Assembly (NCBI GenBank): GCA_027486255.1
Contig: JAIXPL010000019.1
Location: 1 to 53,503, forward strand
DNA: 53,503 nt
Direction: 5' to 3'
From: Comamonadaceae bacterium
Lineage (GTDB): Bacteria; Pseudomonadota; Gammaproteobacteria; Burkholderiales; Burkholderiaceae_C
Both the position numbers and the translations under genes were made by a program. This document shows positions 50,727 to 53,503 of this stretch, one piece after another; positions within the stretch are counted from its first letter, which is position 1; each line of letters opens with the position of its first letter. The notes beneath the pieces are model-generated. The model had not been told where the DNA came from. It did no database searches and worked only from the letters and a program-made list of their open reading frames with translations.

Positions 50727-51470
50727 ATGCGACGCCCACCCCAACCCATACCCTGGCTGCTCGAGGGCGACCTCTTCCCGCCCGTGGAACAAGCCTGGAG
50801 CTCGCACGCGCCCGCCCCAGGCCTGCTGGCTGCAGGCGGATCACTCAAAGTCGAGACGCTCAGGCACGCTTATGCCCACGGGATCTTTCCGTGGTTCAGT
50901 GCGGGGCAACCGGTGCTCTGGTGGAGCCCTGAGCCCCGCATGGTGCTGCGCACGGACCATTTCAGGCTGCACCGATCACTGAAAAAAACATTGCTGCGCT
51001 TTCAGGCCACGCCGGGCTGCGAGGTGTCTATGGACCAGGACTTCAGCGAGGTGATCCGGCAATGCGCGGGCAAGCCGCGTGAGGGCCAGAACGGCACCTG
51101 GATCGTGCCGGAAATGATCGAAGCCTACGAGGCCCTGCACCGCGAGGGGCTGGCGCACAGCATCGAGACCCGGGTGGACGGCGAATTGATCGGCGGACTG
51201 TATTGCGTGAGCCTGGGACGCATGGTCTTTGGTGAGTCCATGTTTGCCCACCGCACCGATGCATCCAAGATCGCCCTGGCCGCGCTGGTGGCCTTCTGTC
51301 GGGCCCATGGCATGGACCTCATCGACTGCCAGCAAAATACAGCCCATCTCGCCTCGTTCGGGGCGGCAGAGTTGCCCCGTGCGCACTTTGTGGCGGAGGT
51401 CGCCGAGCGGGTGGCGCAGCCCGCGCCGCTCTGGCGATTCAGCCCCCTATACTGGTCTGAGCTTTCTTGA
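50727..51470 (+). CDS. aat: Leucyl/phenylalanyl-tRNA-protein transferase
   Basis: A 247-residue cytoplasmic enzyme of the N-degron pathway: it adds Leu or Phe to proteins with N-terminal Lys or Arg so that ClpS-ClpAP degrades them. [51 protein letters not shown] and [11 protein letters not shown] are all diagnostic. ATG 50727 is used; TTG 50709 would add six residues. bpt follows after 10 bases. Confidence 0.96.
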   Translation: MRRPPQPIPWLLEGDLFPPVEQAWSSHAPAPGLLAAGGSLKVETLRHAYAHGIFPWFSAGQPVLWWSPEPRMVLRTDHFRLHRSLKKTLLRFQATPGCEVSMDQDFSEVIRQCAGKPREGQNGTWIVPEMIEAYEALHREGLAHSIETRVDGELIGGLYCVSLGRMVFGESMFAHRTDASKIALAALVAFCRAHGMDLIDCQQNTAHLASFGAAELPRAHFVAEVAERVAQPAPLWRFSPLYWSELS

Positions 51471-51480
51471 TGGTTCACGC

Positions 51481-52239
51481 GTGACGCACCTCAAAGATCT
51501 GCCGCTGCAGACCCTGCAGTTCTATGCCACGGCGCCCTACCCCTGCAGTTACCTGCCGGGGCGGCAAGCGCGCTCACAGGTGGCCACACCCAGTCACCTG
51601 ATTCACAACGCGGCCTACTCTGACCTGGTGTCGCGGGGCTTCAGGCGCAGCGGGATGTTCACCTACCGGCCCTATTGCGACGGATGTCAGGCCTGTGTGC
51701 CCCTGCGCGTGCCGGTGGAGCACTTCGTCCCCGACCGGAGCCAGCGCCGGGCATGGAGGCAGCAAACCCACCTGGAAGCCCGGGTGCTCAATCTGTGCTT
51801 CATGCCTGAGCACTACCAGCTCTACCTGCGCTACCAAAACGGCCGCCATGCCGGCGGCGGCATGGACCAGGACAGCATCGACCAGTACACCCAGTTCCTG
51901 CTGCAAAGCCGGGTCAACTCCCGGTTGGTTGAGTTCCGTGACCCTGCAGAGCCTGCCATCGAAGGCCAGACCGCAGCCGCGCTGGGCCGGCTGCGCATGG
52001 TCTCCATCCTCGATGTGCTCGAGGACGGCATCTCCGCGGTGTACACCTTCTACGAGCCCGGGGACAAGGCCAGCTACGGCACCTACAGCATCCTCTGGCA
52101 GATCGAGCAGGCCCGCCGGCTGAACTTGCCCTATGTGTACCTAGGCTACTGGATCGGCGAGAGTCCCAAGATGAACTACAAGGCCCGCTTCCAGCCCAAC
52201 CAGAAACTGCTCGGGGGACAGTGGATAGACGCCAGCTGA
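51481..52239 (+). CDS. bpt: Aspartate/glutamate leucyltransferase (Bpt/Ate family)
   Basis: A 252-residue protein related to eukaryotic ATE1. Bacterial Bpt adds Leu to N-terminal Asp or Glu. The Cys motif [15 protein letters not shown] lies at about residues 62-76, and [25 protein letters not shown] near the C-terminus, split in the family as SLG/YLGYWI. GTG start at 51481. It is in one operon with aat, so both branches of the bacterial N-degron pathway are made together. Confidence 0.95.
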   Translation: MTHLKDLPLQTLQFYATAPYPCSYLPGRQARSQVATPSHLIHNAAYSDLVSRGFRRSGMFTYRPYCDGCQACVPLRVPVEHFVPDRSQRRAWRQQTHLEARVLNLCFMPEHYQLYLRYQNGRHAGGGMDQDSIDQYTQFLLQSRVNSRLVEFRDPAEPAIEGQTAAALGRLRMVSILDVLEDGISAVYTFYEPGDKASYGTYSILWQIEQARRLNLPYVYLGYWIGESPKMNYKARFQPNQKLLGGQWIDAS

Positions 52240-52313
52240 GCCCCTGACGCGGCCAAATGTCAGCTTCCTGCAATTTCACAAAGTAAAATGCAGCCCGGAG
52301 TGTGAAGCTGAAT

Positions 52314-53108
52314 ATGAAAAAAGACGATCCGTCCAGTCTGCCGGTCGAACCCACCGTCCAGGTGATCGGACGCATGTTCACGCTGCTGGAAATTCTGGCC
52401 GGCCGTGAAGAGCCGGTTTCACTCAAAGAGATTTCCGAAAAGTCAGGGCTCCATCCATCAACGGCCCACCGCATCCTCAATGACCTGACCGTGGGCCGCT
52501 TCGTGGACCGCCCCATGGCCGGCAGCTACCGCCTAGGGATGCGTCTTCTGGAGCTGGGCAACCTGGTCAAGGCTCGCCTGAGCGTTCGCGATGCCGCGCT
52601 GGCACCCATGCGCGAGTTGCACCGGCTGATCCAGCAACCGGTGAACCTGAGCATGCGCCAGGGCGATGAGATTGTTTACGTCGAGCGCGCCTACAGCGAA
52701 CGATCCGGCATGCAGGTGGTTCGCGCCATTGGCGGACGCGCACCACTGCACCTGACCTCGGTCGGCAAGCTGTTCCTGGCCTTCGACGACCCGCAGCGCC
52801 TGCGGGCCTATGCCACGCGCACGGGCCTGCCTGGTCACACGCAAAACAGCCTGACGCAACTGCCCACCCTGGAGCGCGAGCTCTCCAAGGCCCGCCAGTA
52901 CGGCATTGCCCGAGATAATGAAGAACTGGAAATGGGGGTGCGTTGCATGGCTGCAGGCATCTACGACGACCAGAACAAGTTGATCGCGGGCCTGTCCATC
53001 TCTGCGCCAGCCGACCGTCTGGACGAGAACTGGCTCCCGAAACTGCAGGCCACGGCACAGGAAATCTCGTCCTCCTTGGGCTGCAAGCAGTTCCAAACCA
53101 AGCCCTGA
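52314..53108 (+). CDS. IclR-family transcriptional regulator
   Basis: A 264-residue regulator. Winged HTH: VSLKEISEKSGLHPSTAHRIL with the IclR-type RFVDRPMAGSYRLGMRLLELG after it. The C-terminal effector domain (about 90-260) has GRAPLHLTSVGKLFLAF and GVRCMAAGIYDDQNKLIAGLSIS. Ligand and targets are unknown; no catabolic genes are next to it in the window. ATG 52314 is used; GTG 52302 is possible, but GGAG is then too close. Confidence 0.92.
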   Translation: MKKDDPSSLPVEPTVQVIGRMFTLLEILAGREEPVSLKEISEKSGLHPSTAHRILNDLTVGRFVDRPMAGSYRLGMRLLELGNLVKARLSVRDAALAPMRELHRLIQQPVNLSMRQGDEIVYVERAYSERSGMQVVRAIGGRAPLHLTSVGKLFLAFDDPQRLRAYATRTGLPGHTQNSLTQLPTLERELSKARQYGIARDNEELEMGVRCMAAGIYDDQNKLIAGLSISAPADRLDENWLPKLQATAQEISSSLGCKQFQTKP

Positions 53109-53126
53109 GCCCGCACCAGCCCATGA

Positions 53127-53153
53127 AAAACGGCGCTCTTGGCGCCGTTTTTT
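53127..53153. terminator. Bidirectional terminator between iclR and the peptidase gene
   Basis: AAAACGGCGC and GCGCCGTTTT form a 10-base stem with loop TCTTG, then more T. It lies between the convergent ends of the two genes. Confidence 0.9.
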
Positions 53154-53170
53154 GTGGGAAAAAAGAAGTT

Positions 53171-53503
53171 TCAGCCGTCCACCAGCTTGACTGGCTCGGA
53201 GGTGCGCAGCGCCGGACGCTGCAGGGCCATGGGGTTGTTCTCCAACCACTGCCGCACGCGCTCGGCATCACCGATGCGGCTGAGCTTTCCAGCAGAGTCC
53301 AAAAAGACCATGATCAGCTTGCGTCCCGCGACCCGGGTTTGCATCACCAGGCACTGGCCGGCCTCAGAGATGTAGCCCGTTTTTTGCAGACCGATCTCCC
53401 ATGAAGGACTTTTGACCAGACGATTGGTGTTGTTGTACTTGAGGGTTTGGCTGCCAACGGCCACCTCGTGACCGGTGGAGGTGGAGAGTTCGCGCAGGGT
53501 TGG
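53171..53503 (-). CDS. D-alanyl-D-alanine endopeptidase, PBP7-like (5' part beyond window)
   Basis: Only the last 110 residues are visible. They include the KTG box in IGLQKTGYISEAGQCLVMQT, preceded by LKYNNTNRLV, and a C-terminal part LIMVFLDSAGKLSRIGDAERVR. This fits PbpG/DacA-type low-molecular-weight penicillin-binding proteins that cut peptidoglycan cross-links. The SxxK and SxN boxes and the signal peptide should lie to the right of the window. Confidence 0.88.
   Translation of the reverse strand, partial: PTLRELSTSTGHEVAVGSQTLKYNNTNRLVKSPSWEIGLQKTGYISEAGQCLVMQTRVAGRKLIMVFLDSAGKLSRIGDAERVRQWLENNPMALQRPALRTSEPVKLVDG

Overview
The window is GC-rich chromosomal DNA of a betaproteobacterium, most likely Burkholderiales and close to the Comamonadaceae. 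This rests on protein-level resemblance and on several gene neighbourhoods: divergent hrpA and argA, adjacent parC and parE, dapA followed by bamC, aat followed by bpt, and etfBA next to an acyl-CoA dehydrogenase. Roughly 50 genes are read here. No rRNA genes, CRISPR array or complete insertion sequence was seen. One tRNA gene (Asn) is present.

Layout. 1-5 kb: the RNA helicase gene hrpA (cut by the left edge, and carrying an in-frame palindromic repeat element) is divergent from argA, which is followed by a REP-like hairpin pair and a DUF883/YqjD-like gene. 5-8 kb: a tight three-gene module (alpha/beta hydrolase, phosphoribosyltransferase, erythromycin-esterase-like enzyme), then a small convergent ORF with its own putative activator sites. 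8.4-14 kb: a VapBC toxin-antitoxin pair, a nitronate monooxygenase, a DmdC-like acyl-CoA dehydrogenase and etfBA; the etfBA upstream region has two distinct palindromic operators. 14-18.7 kb: an MscS channel, a histone-deacetylase-like amidohydrolase, a lytic transglycosylase and an orphan NMT1-type binding protein. 18.7-25.1 kb: alpha-E protein, circularly permuted ATP-grasp, comEC and a transglutaminase gene whose C-terminal half is destroyed by a nonsense codon and a deletion. 25.3-28.5 kb: a TakP-type TRAP transporter with an unusual convergent gene order. 28.7-39 kb: RidA, a Tgl-like transglutaminase homologue, topoisomerase IV, an MFS carrier, a 46-residue membrane protein, a methyltransferase, dapA and bamC.

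39.1-44.9 kb is a scarred accessory region. A metallo-hydrolase gene with a frameshift is fused to the tail of umuD; umuC has a nonsense mutation and loses its end. A complete, visibly less GC-rich TPAT-type TRAP transporter operon follows (TatT lipoprotein, DctP, fused DctQM). An integrase C-terminal remnant then stands beside tRNA-Asn. The most economical reading is a degraded genomic island at tRNA-Asn that kept a working-looking transporter.

45-53.5 kb: an NTF2-like protein and hydrolase pair, a branched-chain amino acid type ABC binding protein, a LysR-type regulator with two HTH domains, two membrane proteins, the N-degron aminoacyl transferases aat and bpt, an IclR regulator, and the 3' end of a penicillin-binding-protein-like peptidase gene.

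All functional calls are from reading the sequence and remembered family features; no database search was run.
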